Source: CAYLHF01 sp964383365
Lineage (GTDB): Bacteria > Bacteroidota > Rhodothermia > Rhodothermales > UBA10348
NCBI GenBank assembly: GCA_964383365.1
Contig: CAYLHF010000016.1
Span: 9,318-73,317 of the forward strand
DNA length: 64,000 nucleotides
Reading direction: 5' to 3'
Shown in pieces: positions 51,006 to 59,207 of this stretch; positions within the stretch are counted from its first letter, which is position 1; each line of letters starts with the position of its first letter. Under the pieces are notes generated by a model. That model was not told the origin of the DNA. It saw only the letters and a list, made by a program, of their open reading frames with translations, and ran no database searches. Both the position numbers and the translations under genes were made by a program.

Positions 51006-52160
51006 ATGAAAGTCAAACGGATGATGACGGGAGGCGGTAGATACCGGTATATATTGGTGTCGATCACGCTACTCTCTATGCTCTCTGTTGTCGGGACCGT
51101 CGCAGGACAGGACAACGGATACTACGTCGTTCAGAAGGGGGATACCCTTTTCAGAATTGCACGGTCGCACGGTCTGACGGTAGCCAGGCTTCGGACCATG
51201 AACGACCTGCCCTCTGATCGAATCAGGGTGGGACAGCGCCTTCGAATCCGCGAGAAGGAACCGGTCTCCGGCTGGACCCGGCCCTCCGGAGATGTAACGG
51301 ATCGAAACCCGGAGGAGCTGGCGGAGAAAGCGGTCGTCGATCCGGTACGGGCGATCCCGGATTCGTTGACCCTGGGGGTTGAATCGTCGGCCGTCGCCCG
51401 GGACTCTGTGGACGCGACTGCTGCCCCTGATTCTGCAGAAGCGGCTGCTACCGATAGTATGATCCACCGTGCCTCGGATATACCGGACTCCCCTGAGACA
51501 CCAGCTCCTGTTGGCATTAGTCCACCTCCAGAGGGCACGGCTCCGTTCCGGACCGAAGATGGCGATACGTTTTACAGTCTTGCTGCCCGAATGTCTATTT
51601 CTGTGGATTCCCTGGAGCATATGAATCCAGAAGCTCCGGAATTCTTTTCCAGACGAACCCTTCTTTTCGTTCCAGAAGAAAAGCTCTCGAGGGCGTATCG
51701 GATAAAGCGCGGGGACACGTTGTTTGGAATCGCGAATCGTTTTTCCGTCAGCGCCTCTGCTATACGATCGGCCAACAATATGAAGACCTCCAGCCTTCGC
51801 GCCGGACAGACGCTTATGATCCCAGGCCAGGGTATGCATGCCGGCGGTGACGAGGCCTTGATCCCCGGGGTGACCACAACGGGTACCGGTGTGGTCTATC
51901 CGGATACATTCAACGGCCGCATTGTTGCCAATGGTAGTACCTATGATCCGGAGCGACTTACCATATCTCACCCGACCCTGCCGATTGGAGTCATCGTTTA
52001 CGTCAGTGCAACCGGAACGGATAAGCATACGTTTGCTGAGGTGACAGACCGGGGATTCGTCTCCGATCCACCGATCATTGATCTTTCGGGTTCGGTTGCA
52101 GATGTGCTCGGCATATCGGCCGGCATTCCGGCATCAATCGACATTCGATTGGTACACTGA
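51006..52160 (+). CDS. LysM-repeat protein with C-terminal RlpA-like double-psi beta-barrel
   Basis: A 384-residue exported protein. The signal segment is about residues 14-36 (YILVSITLLSMLSVVGTVAG). Three LysM modules follow: YYVVQKGDTLFRIARSHGL (about 39-83), FRTEDGDTFYSLAARMSIS (about 181-225) and YRIKRGDTLFGIANRFSVS (about 232-275), separated by a Pro/Ser/Asp-rich linker. The last 80 residues (FNGRIVANGSTYDPERLTISHPTLPIG, AEVTDRGF) resemble the RlpA double-psi barrel of septal lytic transglycosylases, although the usual catalytic context is abbreviated. It should bind peptidoglycan in the periplasm. Confidence 0.82.
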   Translation: MKVKRMMTGGGRYRYILVSITLLSMLSVVGTVAGQDNGYYVVQKGDTLFRIARSHGLTVARLRTMNDLPSDRIRVGQRLRIREKEPVSGWTRPSGDVTDRNPEELAEKAVVDPVRAIPDSLTLGVESSAVARDSVDATAAPDSAEAAATDSMIHRASDIPDSPETPAPVGISPPPEGTAPFRTEDGDTFYSLAARMSISVDSLEHMNPEAPEFFSRRTLLFVPEEKLSRAYRIKRGDTLFGIANRFSVSASAIRSANNMKTSSLRAGQTLMIPGQGMHAGGDEALIPGVTTTGTGVVYPDTFNGRIVANGSTYDPERLTISHPTLPIGVIVYVSATGTDKHTFAEVTDRGFVSDPPIIDLSGSVADVLGISAGIPASIDIRLVH

Positions 52161-52229
52161 TCGGAGGGCCGGATAAACGCATCGACGCGTCCGTCCGGCA
52201 ACGTACAGGACCGACTAGACAGGTAAGAC

Positions 52230-52991
52230 ATGGAACCGAAACCGGTGGACAATCTGAGCTATTTCGCTCTTACGCGAACCGCTACATACGGATTTCTGGC
52301 GGCACTACCGCTATTCGCTGCCTACGAAACCTTGATTTTCTTACTAAATGAAGGCGAAGTGGCTCAGATCCGGGTCGGGGCAGATGTATGGGTGAAGGAT
52401 GTACTGGCATCTTTCGGCGGCACGGGTCTGTTTTCTCTCGGCATCCTGGTTCTTGTCATCGGACTGGCCGTTTTCGTCGCAGAGCGGAAAAAGCATATTC
52501 CGTTGCGTCCGGCGTACTTCGGAGGAATCATAGCCGAGAGTCTGCTTTACGCCGTGGTCGTAGCCTTCGTGATTTCCTCCCTGGTAGGAATGATTTTCTC
52601 GATGGGATTGACACTTCTTCCGACGACGGCCGTCGGGTCGGGCGTGCAGGAGATGTCCACGATGCGCATGATTGTCCTGTCCATCGGTGCCGGCCTGTAC
52701 GAAGAATTGATTTTCAGAGTCGTTCTGGTCGGCGGTTTGTTTTACTTTTTTCAACTCGTTCTGGAAGGGAAAACGGGGGCATACGTTCTGGCCGCCATCC
52801 TGGGGGCGATGGCGTTCAGTGCTGTCCACTATATGGGATCGATGGGAGACTCGTTCGAGCTTCCGTCGTTTGTGTTTCGATTCCTGTTCGGATTGGCACT
52901 CAATTTCCTGTATCTGACCCGCGGGTTTGCAATCGCTGCGTGGACGCACGCACTTTACGATGTCATGGTCGTAACACAAGTCGCAAGTTGA
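52230..52991 (+). CDS. CPBP-family intramembrane glutamic/metallo-protease
   Basis: A 253-residue protein with about six to eight hydrophobic helices. The CPBP signature is Glu158-Glu159 with Arg163 (LYEELIFRVVL), His200 (AFSAVHYMG) and His240 with nearby Asp244 (TQ-proximal HALYDV). All three family motifs are intact. The family includes Rce1 and bacteriocin-immunity relatives; the substrate is not known. A second intramembrane protease gene (M50) follows 50 bases downstream. Confidence 0.85.
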   Translation: MEPKPVDNLSYFALTRTATYGFLAALPLFAAYETLIFLLNEGEVAQIRVGADVWVKDVLASFGGTGLFSLGILVLVIGLAVFVAERKKHIPLRPAYFGGIIAESLLYAVVVAFVISSLVGMIFSMGLTLLPTTAVGSGVQEMSTMRMIVLSIGAGLYEELIFRVVLVGGLFYFFQLVLEGKTGAYVLAAILGAMAFSAVHYMGSMGDSFELPSFVFRFLFGLALNFLYLTRGFAIAAWTHALYDVMVVTQVAS

Positions 52992-53041
52992 CGTAGCACA
53001 ATCAGCCCGTCAAACCCGAGTCAAACAGAGGGAGATCGTCG

Positions 53042-53731
53042 TTGAAATCATCTGTCCGAATAGGTGCGGTAAGTAAAATCGGAATTTTCGTCCACTGGAC
53101 GTTTCTGGTCATGTTGGCCGGCTTGTTCATTTTCTATCTGTACCAGGGACTTACGCCATCTGCCGCCTTTCTTGGGGTGGTTCTGGTCAGCGTTGTGTTT
53201 GGCTGCGTGGTACTTCACGAACTCGGTCACGCATTCATGGCGCGTCGATTCGGGATTCCCACGCTCGATATTACCATGTATCCCATCGGAGGAATCGCCC
53301 GACTCCAGCGGATGCCAAAGGCACCCATGGAAGAATTTCTGATCGCCATTGCGGGTCCGGCGGTCAATTTGGCTATCGCGGTCCTGCTGTACGTGGTGAA
53401 TGCCGGTGCCGGCGGGAGCGCCTCTCTGGAATCGGCACTTCATGTCCAGTCGAACATCCTGGGTATGTTGATGTGGATCAATCTCAGTCTGGTCGTTTTC
53501 AACCTGATCCCGGCGTTCCCCATGGACGGAGGACGCGTACTCAGAGCGGCTCTCGCCTCGCAAATGGACTACCGAAACGCAACTCACGTCGCGTCCCTCA
53601 TCGGGCAGGCAATTGCAGTCCTGTTCGGGATCTACGGGATTTACTCCGGTAACTGGACGCTTCCTTTTGTGGCCATTTTTGTCTTTATCGCAGCCCGGCA
53701 GGAAGTTCAGCAGGTGATGGAACGAACCTGA
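53042..53731 (+). CDS. Site-2-protease-like M50 metalloprotease
   Basis: A 229-residue intramembrane zinc protease of the compact SpoIVFB/S2P type without PDZ or CBS domains. The zinc motif is His59-Glu60-x-x-His63 (VVLHELGHAFMARRFG) and the third ligand lies in NLIPAFPMDGGRVLRA. Four to six hydrophobic helices surround these. The start is a TTG at 53042 giving MKSSVRIGAVSKIG; no ATG is suitable. Such proteases release membrane-held regulators; the nearest anti-sigma factor here is 5 kb away. Confidence 0.88.
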   Translation: MKSSVRIGAVSKIGIFVHWTFLVMLAGLFIFYLYQGLTPSAAFLGVVLVSVVFGCVVLHELGHAFMARRFGIPTLDITMYPIGGIARLQRMPKAPMEEFLIAIAGPAVNLAIAVLLYVVNAGAGGSASLESALHVQSNILGMLMWINLSLVVFNLIPAFPMDGGRVLRAALASQMDYRNATHVASLIGQAIAVLFGIYGIYSGNWTLPFVAIFVFIAARQEVQQVMERT

Positions 53732-53782
53732 ATCCACAGGGTTTTCCGGAGGGGTTGATCCGGTCACTCTTCGGCTACGGTC

Positions 53783-53959
53783 ATGGACCAGTACTCGGTC
53801 GTAATTATTCTGGCGTTTCTGGGTTTTGTAGCGCTCGCAGCAGTGCTTCTGGTCCCTATTTATCTCTTCCTGAAAAAGGAAGACGCCGCCGGCGAGGCCA
53901 TGAATGAAGTACTCTATTCGGAGCGCGAATCGGCGAGAGCTGCTGATTCCGACTCATGA
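53783..53959 (+). CDS. Small single-pass membrane protein (58 residues)
   Basis: ATG 53783 to TGA 53957-53959. One hydrophobic helix at residues 6-29 (VVIILAFLGFVALAAVLLVP) is followed by a basic pair and an acidic Ala/Glu/Ser-rich tail (KKEDAAGEAMNEVLYSERES). It lies 51 bases after the M50 protease and is convergent with the HhH gene, two bases away. The arrangement resembles small membrane partners of proteases, but that is only positional. Confidence 0.55.
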   Translation: MDQYSVVIILAFLGFVALAAVLLVPIYLFLKKEDAAGEAMNEVLYSERESARAADSDS

Positions 53960-53961
53960 TG

Positions 53962-54486
53962 TCAACGATGCGTATCGTTCACCCGAACGAAGGGCCTGAT
54001 TCGCTCGAGCGTTTTCTTCCCGATACCGGACACGAGCAATAAATCTGTCTCCGTCTCGAAGCGTCCGAGCCGAAGTCGCATGTCCAGGATTCGTCGTGCT
54101 ACGGAAGGTCCCACACCTTTGATCGTCATGAGTTCGGCAGACGTGGCGGTGTTCAAATCTACCCGGGACGAGTCCGGAATTTCAGTCACCACCGATTCTG
54201 CGTCGGCACCCTCCGGTGGCGTTTCCTGGCCGGTGAACCCGTTGCCGGAAAGAAGTACGGCATCGATACTGTCTGCACGAGCGGTCAGAGCCTGAAAAGT
54301 CGAATCGAATACCGCGTAGTAATCCTGATTGTAGGGCTCAGCGGCTTTTCGGGTCAGTCGGATGCCCGCTCCAGCGAGAAGCAGAGCACCAATAAGCATC
54401 GTTGCTTTGAACTCAGATTCATTCAGTCCTAACTGGCACTGGATGATAAATTTGCCGTGAGCAAAGCTATCCCGTAGTGTCTTCAT
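53962..54486 (-). CDS. ComEA-like helix-hairpin-helix protein
   Basis: A 174-residue protein. A hydrophobic segment near residues 29-43 (ATMLIGALLLAGAGI) anchors it to the membrane. The C-terminal 65 residues are a double helix-hairpin-helix unit of ComEA type: VDLNTATSAELMTIKGVGPSVARRILDMR, then LLLVSGIGKKTLERIRPFV. ComEA proteins bind DNA at the envelope during natural transformation; other com genes are not in the window. The gene is divergent from recO, with 64 bases between the starts. Confidence 0.8.
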   Translation of the reverse strand: MKTLRDSFAHGKFIIQCQLGLNESEFKATMLIGALLLAGAGIRLTRKAAEPYNQDYYAVFDSTFQALTARADSIDAVLLSGNGFTGQETPPEGADAESVVTEIPDSSRVDLNTATSAELMTIKGVGPSVARRILDMRLRLGRFETETDLLLVSGIGKKTLERIRPFVRVNDTHR

Positions 54487-54550
54487 GATCTCCCCTCTCT
54501 ATTGAATGTATCTTTAGACACCGGCACACCGAAAGCATACCCTCGATGGG

Positions 54551-55309
54551 ATGAGAGAGAAACCCGAAATAATCCGAACGGAGGCCATCGTTCTGCGAGG
54601 CATCGATTTCGGGGAGACCAGTCGGATTGTAACCCTGTTTACACTCGATCGCGGGAAAGCGGGTGTCATGGCACGCGGAGCGAGGAGTGCGAAGTCCCGA
54701 TATGGGTCGTCGCTCGAACCCCTTTCGCATATCGAAGCCGTCCTGTATGTCAAGCCGTCCAGGGACCTGCATTCCCTCTCGGAAACATCACACGTGCAGA
54801 CGTTTCCAGCCATCCGATCATCCCTACACAGGACGGAGGCCGGACTCCGTTGCCTGGAACTCGTGAATGCGGTACAGGAGGTGGGCCATGTGAATAAGGA
54901 CCTTTTTGCACTTCTCGTAACGGTCTTGTCGGCGCTCGATCACTCCGAAGAACGGTTCGAGAATCTGTTTCCGTACTTTCAACTGCGGCTTGCGGATCTA
55001 CTCGGATTCTCCCCGACGTTTAAGAAAGAATCGGTCGAAGCACTTCCGGATGAAGGAGGATTTTTATTCCTCCAGACCGGTGAGATCGATACTTCACCCA
55101 CAGACGGGCCGTTCAGAAAAGCGTCTCGATCCTCACTCCGGGCTTTTGCCGTTCTCAGCAGGGCATCAATCCGGCACGTGCTCCGGATGAATCTCCAATC
55201 CGATATCCGATCAGAGGCTACCATGATGGTGACGGACTATCTGAAGCATCATCTCGAAGAAGCCTATCCGAAGAGAACGGCACGTGTCTATTCACAGATT
55301 CAGCGTTGA
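54551..55309 (+). CDS. recO: DNA repair protein RecO
   Basis: Recombination mediator that works with RecR and RecF to load RecA on SSB-coated DNA. The 252-residue product has the N-terminal OB-fold TEAIVLRGIDFGETSRIVTLFTLDRGKAGVMARGARSAKSRYG, with helices after it (LRCLELVNAVQEVGHVNKDLFALL). The zinc-finger cysteines found in many RecO proteins are absent here: the C-terminal half contains almost no Cys. Two genes later lies lexA, so recombination and SOS functions are adjacent. Confidence 0.9.
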   Translation: MREKPEIIRTEAIVLRGIDFGETSRIVTLFTLDRGKAGVMARGARSAKSRYGSSLEPLSHIEAVLYVKPSRDLHSLSETSHVQTFPAIRSSLHRTEAGLRCLELVNAVQEVGHVNKDLFALLVTVLSALDHSEERFENLFPYFQLRLADLLGFSPTFKKESVEALPDEGGFLFLQTGEIDTSPTDGPFRKASRSSLRAFAVLSRASIRHVLRMNLQSDIRSEATMMVTDYLKHHLEEAYPKRTARVYSQIQR

Positions 55310-55326
55310 CCGTTGCATGAGAGGAA

Positions 55327-55367
55327 CTACTCGTGTATTTTGGAATATATATAAAACATATGAGTAG
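55327..55367. promoter_or_regulatory. Candidate LexA operator/promoter upstream of lexA
   Basis: Imperfect inverted repeat with 15-base arms, CTACTCGTGTATTTT (55327-55341) and AAAACATATGAGTAG (55353-55367), 12 of 15 positions symmetric, separated by an 11-base AT-rich spacer. It ends 26 bases before the lexA ATG. LexA usually represses its own gene from such sites; neither the E. coli (CTGT-N8-ACAG) nor the Bacillus (GAAC-N4-GTTC) box is present, and clade-specific operators are expected. Confidence 0.45.
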
Positions 55368-55393
55368 AAAGACCACCAGCACGCTACAAAGCC

Positions 55394-56047
55394 ATGTCTC
55401 GGAAGCACTTGACAGAAAAACAGCGATCATTTCTGACCTATATAAAGGATTATTCTACCGAGAAAGGAGTCTGGCCAACGTATCGGGAGATCACAGAGCA
55501 TTTTGAGTTCAGATCGCCCAATAGTGTGACGCAGAATTTACTCGCTCTCTGGAAGAAAGGCTTTCTCGAACGCGACGAAGACGGATTCAAGTTTCCCGGT
55601 AGTCATGGTGAGCATCCATTCGAGAGAGGTATACCGGTTCGAGGAATTATTACAGCCGGTAGATTGCAGGAAGCCGTGGAGGAAAATCTCGGTACAATTA
55701 CGCTGGAGACCCTCTTTCCACAGATTGACCGCATTTTTGCCATCCGCGTTTCCGGGAATTCCATGGTGGGTGAAGAGATTGAAGATGGCGATTATGTCCT
55801 GTTGATGGACGACGACATCCCCAACGGCGGGATCGGAGCCGTCCTCTATGACGGGGAAACGACACTCAAGAAGGTATTCTACGACGAGTTGGGACTCAGG
55901 CTGGAGGCGGCCAATGAGGAGTACGCCGATATTCATATCCGCCCTGATGTCTTTGAAGAGGTTCGGGTGCTGGGAAGGTATGTCGGGCACGTAAATCGTC
56001 TAGGAATCCACAGGCAGAAAGGAGTCGTCGCGCGTCCTGCTGCATGA
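55394..56047 (+). CDS. lexA: LexA repressor (SOS regulator)
   Basis: Represses SOS genes until RecA filaments trigger self-cleavage. The 217-residue product has an N-terminal winged helix (LTEKQRSFLTYIKDYSTEKGVWPTYREITEHF, FRSPNSVTQNL), the cleavage site Ala88-Gly89 in IPVRGIITAGRLQEA, catalytic Ser123 (VSGNSMVGEEIEDGDYV) and Lys159 (ETTLKKVF). All elements are intact. The likely autoregulatory site is just upstream. It follows recO by 84 bases. Confidence 0.95.
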   Translation: MSRKHLTEKQRSFLTYIKDYSTEKGVWPTYREITEHFEFRSPNSVTQNLLALWKKGFLERDEDGFKFPGSHGEHPFERGIPVRGIITAGRLQEAVEENLGTITLETLFPQIDRIFAIRVSGNSMVGEEIEDGDYVLLMDDDIPNGGIGAVLYDGETTLKKVFYDELGLRLEAANEEYADIHIRPDVFEEVRVLGRYVGHVNRLGIHRQKGVVARPAA

Positions 56048-56096
56048 GGAACCGTAAAGTCTTAACTTCGGCGGTCACTCATGACCAACACTGTAC

Positions 56097-57482
56097 GTGA
56101 TGCACGGAATCCGTCGATCCGTTCCAGGTTTATTTTCTGTTGCGGCCATCATTTTTGCCGCGTATTTGCCCGCGAATGTTCACGCCCAGGCATTTCCGTT
56201 TACCTGGGATCAGGCCGCCGTCTATTCAATTTCCATCGATCGAAATACAGGCGGTTTTACCGGGATTACAGATACCGTAGCGTCCGGGTATTTCCGTGAG
56301 TTGGGTGTCAATACGATTCTTCTTTCGGAACCTTACGGCCCCGTTCAGGCGGGAGACAAGGATGCGACAGGCAGCGATGCTTCCAATTCATCCGGGTCCA
56401 TCGATTACACGGTGCCGAATGCATCGTTTGGTTCACCGGCGGATTTTGGGGATCTGGTAACCGCTGCCCACCTGGCCGGGCTACGCGTATTGATTCGGAT
56501 ACGACTCGGAACGTCGCCGGATGTGACCCGACCCGGATCCGGTGACGTGGGTGCGGATACGACGGCGATCATTGGTTCGTCGCTTCACGACGCCTGGAGT
56601 GGCGAGAAGGTGTCGAGGGAAGAATCAGAATTGAGTGCTTATTTTCAACGGACGTCACTACCTGAAACAAAACCGTTCGCCCAGGTCAAGTGGCTGGTCG
56701 ATTGGATTCGACTCTATGGTATCGACGGGTTTTATGTACTGGACGTTGAGAATGTAGACCCGGCCGTTTCACTGGCGCTCAGAAGCCAGTCTCAGAGAGC
56801 ATTGACGCTCTGGAAAAGTCTGCATCCCGAACAGACATTGGACGATTCTTCGTTCTGGATGGCCGGTTCAGGCCCGGCCCAGGCACTCGAAAGAGGACCT
56901 GCTTTCGATCGGGGATACAACGCTCTCGCGAGTGATCATTTACTGGCATCGATGCATGCCGGAAAGACACTCGACGAGATTTACACGGCGTTTGCTGCGG
57001 CGATCAATTCGGATCCGACATTTAATATCCTGTCTTCTATTTCGTTCTCAGATCCAGAGCCGAATAACTTGGAGAGCTCGATGTCGTCTGTAGCAGCGTT
57101 GCTGATGGCTCCGGGAAGCGTCCGGTTGTTGTCAGACAGCAGTAGCGGAGAGGCAGACGGACTACCGGACATCGATCTTGAAATCTGGAAAAAATTGGGA
57201 TCGTTCAGGGCGCGACACCCGGCTGTCGCTGCGGGATCTCATGTGCGTATCAGCGACACCCCCTATGCGTTCTTCCGCAGTGCGAAAATTTCCGGACGGA
57301 TGGATGAAGTCCTCATCGTAATGGGGACACCCGGTCGCATTCGACTGACCGTTTCCCGCGTGCTGCCAGACGATTCAGTGGTGAAGGACGCACTGACCGG
57401 CACGATCGGTATTGTGTCGTTTGGTCAGTTATCGATGCGCGTAGGAGATACCGGGATGCTGCTTCTCGAACTGGTTCGGTAA
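56097..57482 (+). CDS. Exported GH13-like protein with degenerate catalytic motifs
   Basis: A 461-residue protein with a signal peptide (LFSVAAIIFAAYLPANVHAQ). The fold reads as an alpha-amylase-type barrel: GGFTGITDTVASGYFRELGVNTILLSEPYGP, IDYTVPNASFGSPADFGDLVTAAHLAGLRVLIRIRLG, IRLYGIDGFYVLDVENVDP and a GSVRLLSD segment. The four conserved regions are altered: the NH after region I is gone, the nucleophile position after GF is Leu, no acid Glu is seen near FWMAGSG, and the NHD of region IV reads FSD. It is probably not a glycosidase and may bind carbohydrate. A Trp-containing C-terminal beta domain follows. Confidence 0.65.
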   Translation: MMHGIRRSVPGLFSVAAIIFAAYLPANVHAQAFPFTWDQAAVYSISIDRNTGGFTGITDTVASGYFRELGVNTILLSEPYGPVQAGDKDATGSDASNSSGSIDYTVPNASFGSPADFGDLVTAAHLAGLRVLIRIRLGTSPDVTRPGSGDVGADTTAIIGSSLHDAWSGEKVSREESELSAYFQRTSLPETKPFAQVKWLVDWIRLYGIDGFYVLDVENVDPAVSLALRSQSQRALTLWKSLHPEQTLDDSSFWMAGSGPAQALERGPAFDRGYNALASDHLLASMHAGKTLDEIYTAFAAAINSDPTFNILSSISFSDPEPNNLESSMSSVAALLMAPGSVRLLSDSSSGEADGLPDIDLEIWKKLGSFRARHPAVAAGSHVRISDTPYAFFRSAKISGRMDEVLIVMGTPGRIRLTVSRVLPDDSVVKDALTGTIGIVSFGQLSMRVGDTGMLLLELVR

Positions 57483-57520
57483 TACCAGGTCCTACTGGCC
57501 ACGCTCATAGCGCCATTTGC

Positions 57521-59194
57521 TTAGTTCCCTGCTCTGAGTACCCGGTTATCGGGATCAACCGTCACCCGTGCGTTCTCTGACGCCTGAAAAGTGGCCGATC
57601 CATCCGACATGTCTATCCGGCGTATCTCGCCATCGACGGAGACGTCCAGAGGCATCGGAAACGGGAGGTTTTCGGGTGTACTCCACGTGAGGGAAACAGT
57701 CGGCCCATCCCTGGACACGTGAACGGCCGGCAATTCGGGCTGCCTCAGGTACACCTCGAAGAACCAGCTCAATTCTTCTCCACTGATTTCCTGAGCAAGA
57801 TCCAGAAAATCATCCGTCACGGCGAAACGGGTTTGAGAGCCATCGGTGACTTTTTCCTTGCCCGGATCAGGATAGGCCATACGTCTCAGAACCTTGAAAA
57901 AGACGTCATCACCGAGCAGGTACCGCATGGAATGAAGTACCCACGATCCTTTCGAGTAGATGTCACCGTTGTAGATCTCTTTCGACGACAGGTTTTTCCT
58001 CGGCGCGACAGCCAGTCGATTGGTAATTCCTTTCCTCTGGCTGTTCATGTAATCATGATATCGCTCCGGACCGTAGAGATATTCTTCGTAAAGTGGCTGC
58101 ATATACGAACCGAACCCTTCGTGCAGCCACATATCGTTCCAGCCAACGTTCGTGACCAGATTCCCCCACCACTCATGGGAAGACTCGTGCTGGAGCAGCG
58201 CGTCAAAGCCCCAGTCACTGCCGCGTGTCATCGAGCGGTTCGAGAAATTCGCTCCGTACGCAATGATGGTCTGGTGCTCCATCCCCAGATGGGGGGTCTG
58301 TACCGCCCCGTATTTGTCTGATCGAAATGGATACGGTCCGAGCACACTCTCAAAGTATCGAAGCTGATTCAGGATCTCCGGAAAGAGATTTTGTCCGTTT
58401 TCGTAGTCCTCCGGGAGGACAAAAAACTGGACCGGAAAAGAATCTCCAGCCACGCTGTCGAACGTGTCTTCGATCACCCGGTACGGCGCGATATTCAGCG
58501 CAACGTTGTAGGTGTTGATCGGATTCGAGATGTCCCAGTGATAGGTCGATGTTCCGTTCGAATGGTTTGTGACGTCGCGCATCCGGCCGTTTGTTGCGAC
58601 GATGAGTGGATCGGGAACTGTGATGTGCAGTTTCATTGAATCCGGTTCATCAGAGACGTGTTCTTTGACCGGCCACCAGATATCTGCGCCTTCCTGCTGG
58701 CACGTGGTGGCGATCCAGGGAGCCCCGCTTTCGGTTGTGGTCCACGTGAACCCACCCGACCATGGTGGATTCGGGGCGATTCGTGGTTTACCCGAATACT
58801 CGACCGTGACATCTACCGTTTCCCCGGGTTGCCTTGTAAACGGCATTTTGATCCAGATCTTCCCTCCTTTTCTCTCGAAACTCAGGGTTGCTTCAGGGTC
58901 CGTTCCTCCATAGATGGCACCGACGGCCAGAATCTGATCGAGGTCGAGGACGAAAAATGGTAACGGATCATGGACCGAGGCGATGGTTCGGACTTTACCA
59001 CTGATGGTACTGTCTGCCGGATGGACAGCGAGTGTCATCTCGTAAAAAGAGACATCGTAGGCGGCCTGCTCTGCCATCAGGGGCCCACCCGAATCGTACG
59101 TATCGACCTGGGCCAAAATGGGACTCGGCGAGCAGCCGACGAGAACGATCAGCAGCACGGATAACCACGGGCCGCGATTAAGGAGAATAGGCAT
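57521..59194 (-). CDS. M1-family zinc aminopeptidase (exported lipoprotein)
   Basis: A 557-residue gluzincin. The signal sequence ends in a lipobox (LLIVLVGCSPS, Cys21), so it is probably an envelope lipoprotein. Zinc ligands and catalytic Glu are in LLQHESSHEWWGNLV and LHEGFGSYMQPL. The substrate-recognition motif GxMEN reads GMEHQT, with His in place of Asn. The N-terminal beta domain (YDVSFYEMTLAVHPADSTISGKV) is typical. It lacks the long C-terminal helical domain of PepN. A 13-base gap separates its start from the upstream aconitase stop. Confidence 0.88.
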   Translation of the reverse strand: MPILLNRGPWLSVLLIVLVGCSPSPILAQVDTYDSGGPLMAEQAAYDVSFYEMTLAVHPADSTISGKVRTIASVHDPLPFFVLDLDQILAVGAIYGGTDPEATLSFERKGGKIWIKMPFTRQPGETVDVTVEYSGKPRIAPNPPWSGGFTWTTTESGAPWIATTCQQEGADIWWPVKEHVSDEPDSMKLHITVPDPLIVATNGRMRDVTNHSNGTSTYHWDISNPINTYNVALNIAPYRVIEDTFDSVAGDSFPVQFFVLPEDYENGQNLFPEILNQLRYFESVLGPYPFRSDKYGAVQTPHLGMEHQTIIAYGANFSNRSMTRGSDWGFDALLQHESSHEWWGNLVTNVGWNDMWLHEGFGSYMQPLYEEYLYGPERYHDYMNSQRKGITNRLAVAPRKNLSSKEIYNGDIYSKGSWVLHSMRYLLGDDVFFKVLRRMAYPDPGKEKVTDGSQTRFAVTDDFLDLAQEISGEELSWFFEVYLRQPELPAVHVSRDGPTVSLTWSTPENLPFPMPLDVSVDGEIRRIDMSDGSATFQASENARVTVDPDNRVLRAGN

Positions 59195-59207
59195 TATGCA
59201 CCTCAGG

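Noticed and set aside
51069..52028. A 319-codon minus-strand frame opposite the LysM gene
   Set aside because: The + strand encodes three clear LysM modules; the minus frame translation is Arg/Gly/His-rich noise typical of a shadow.
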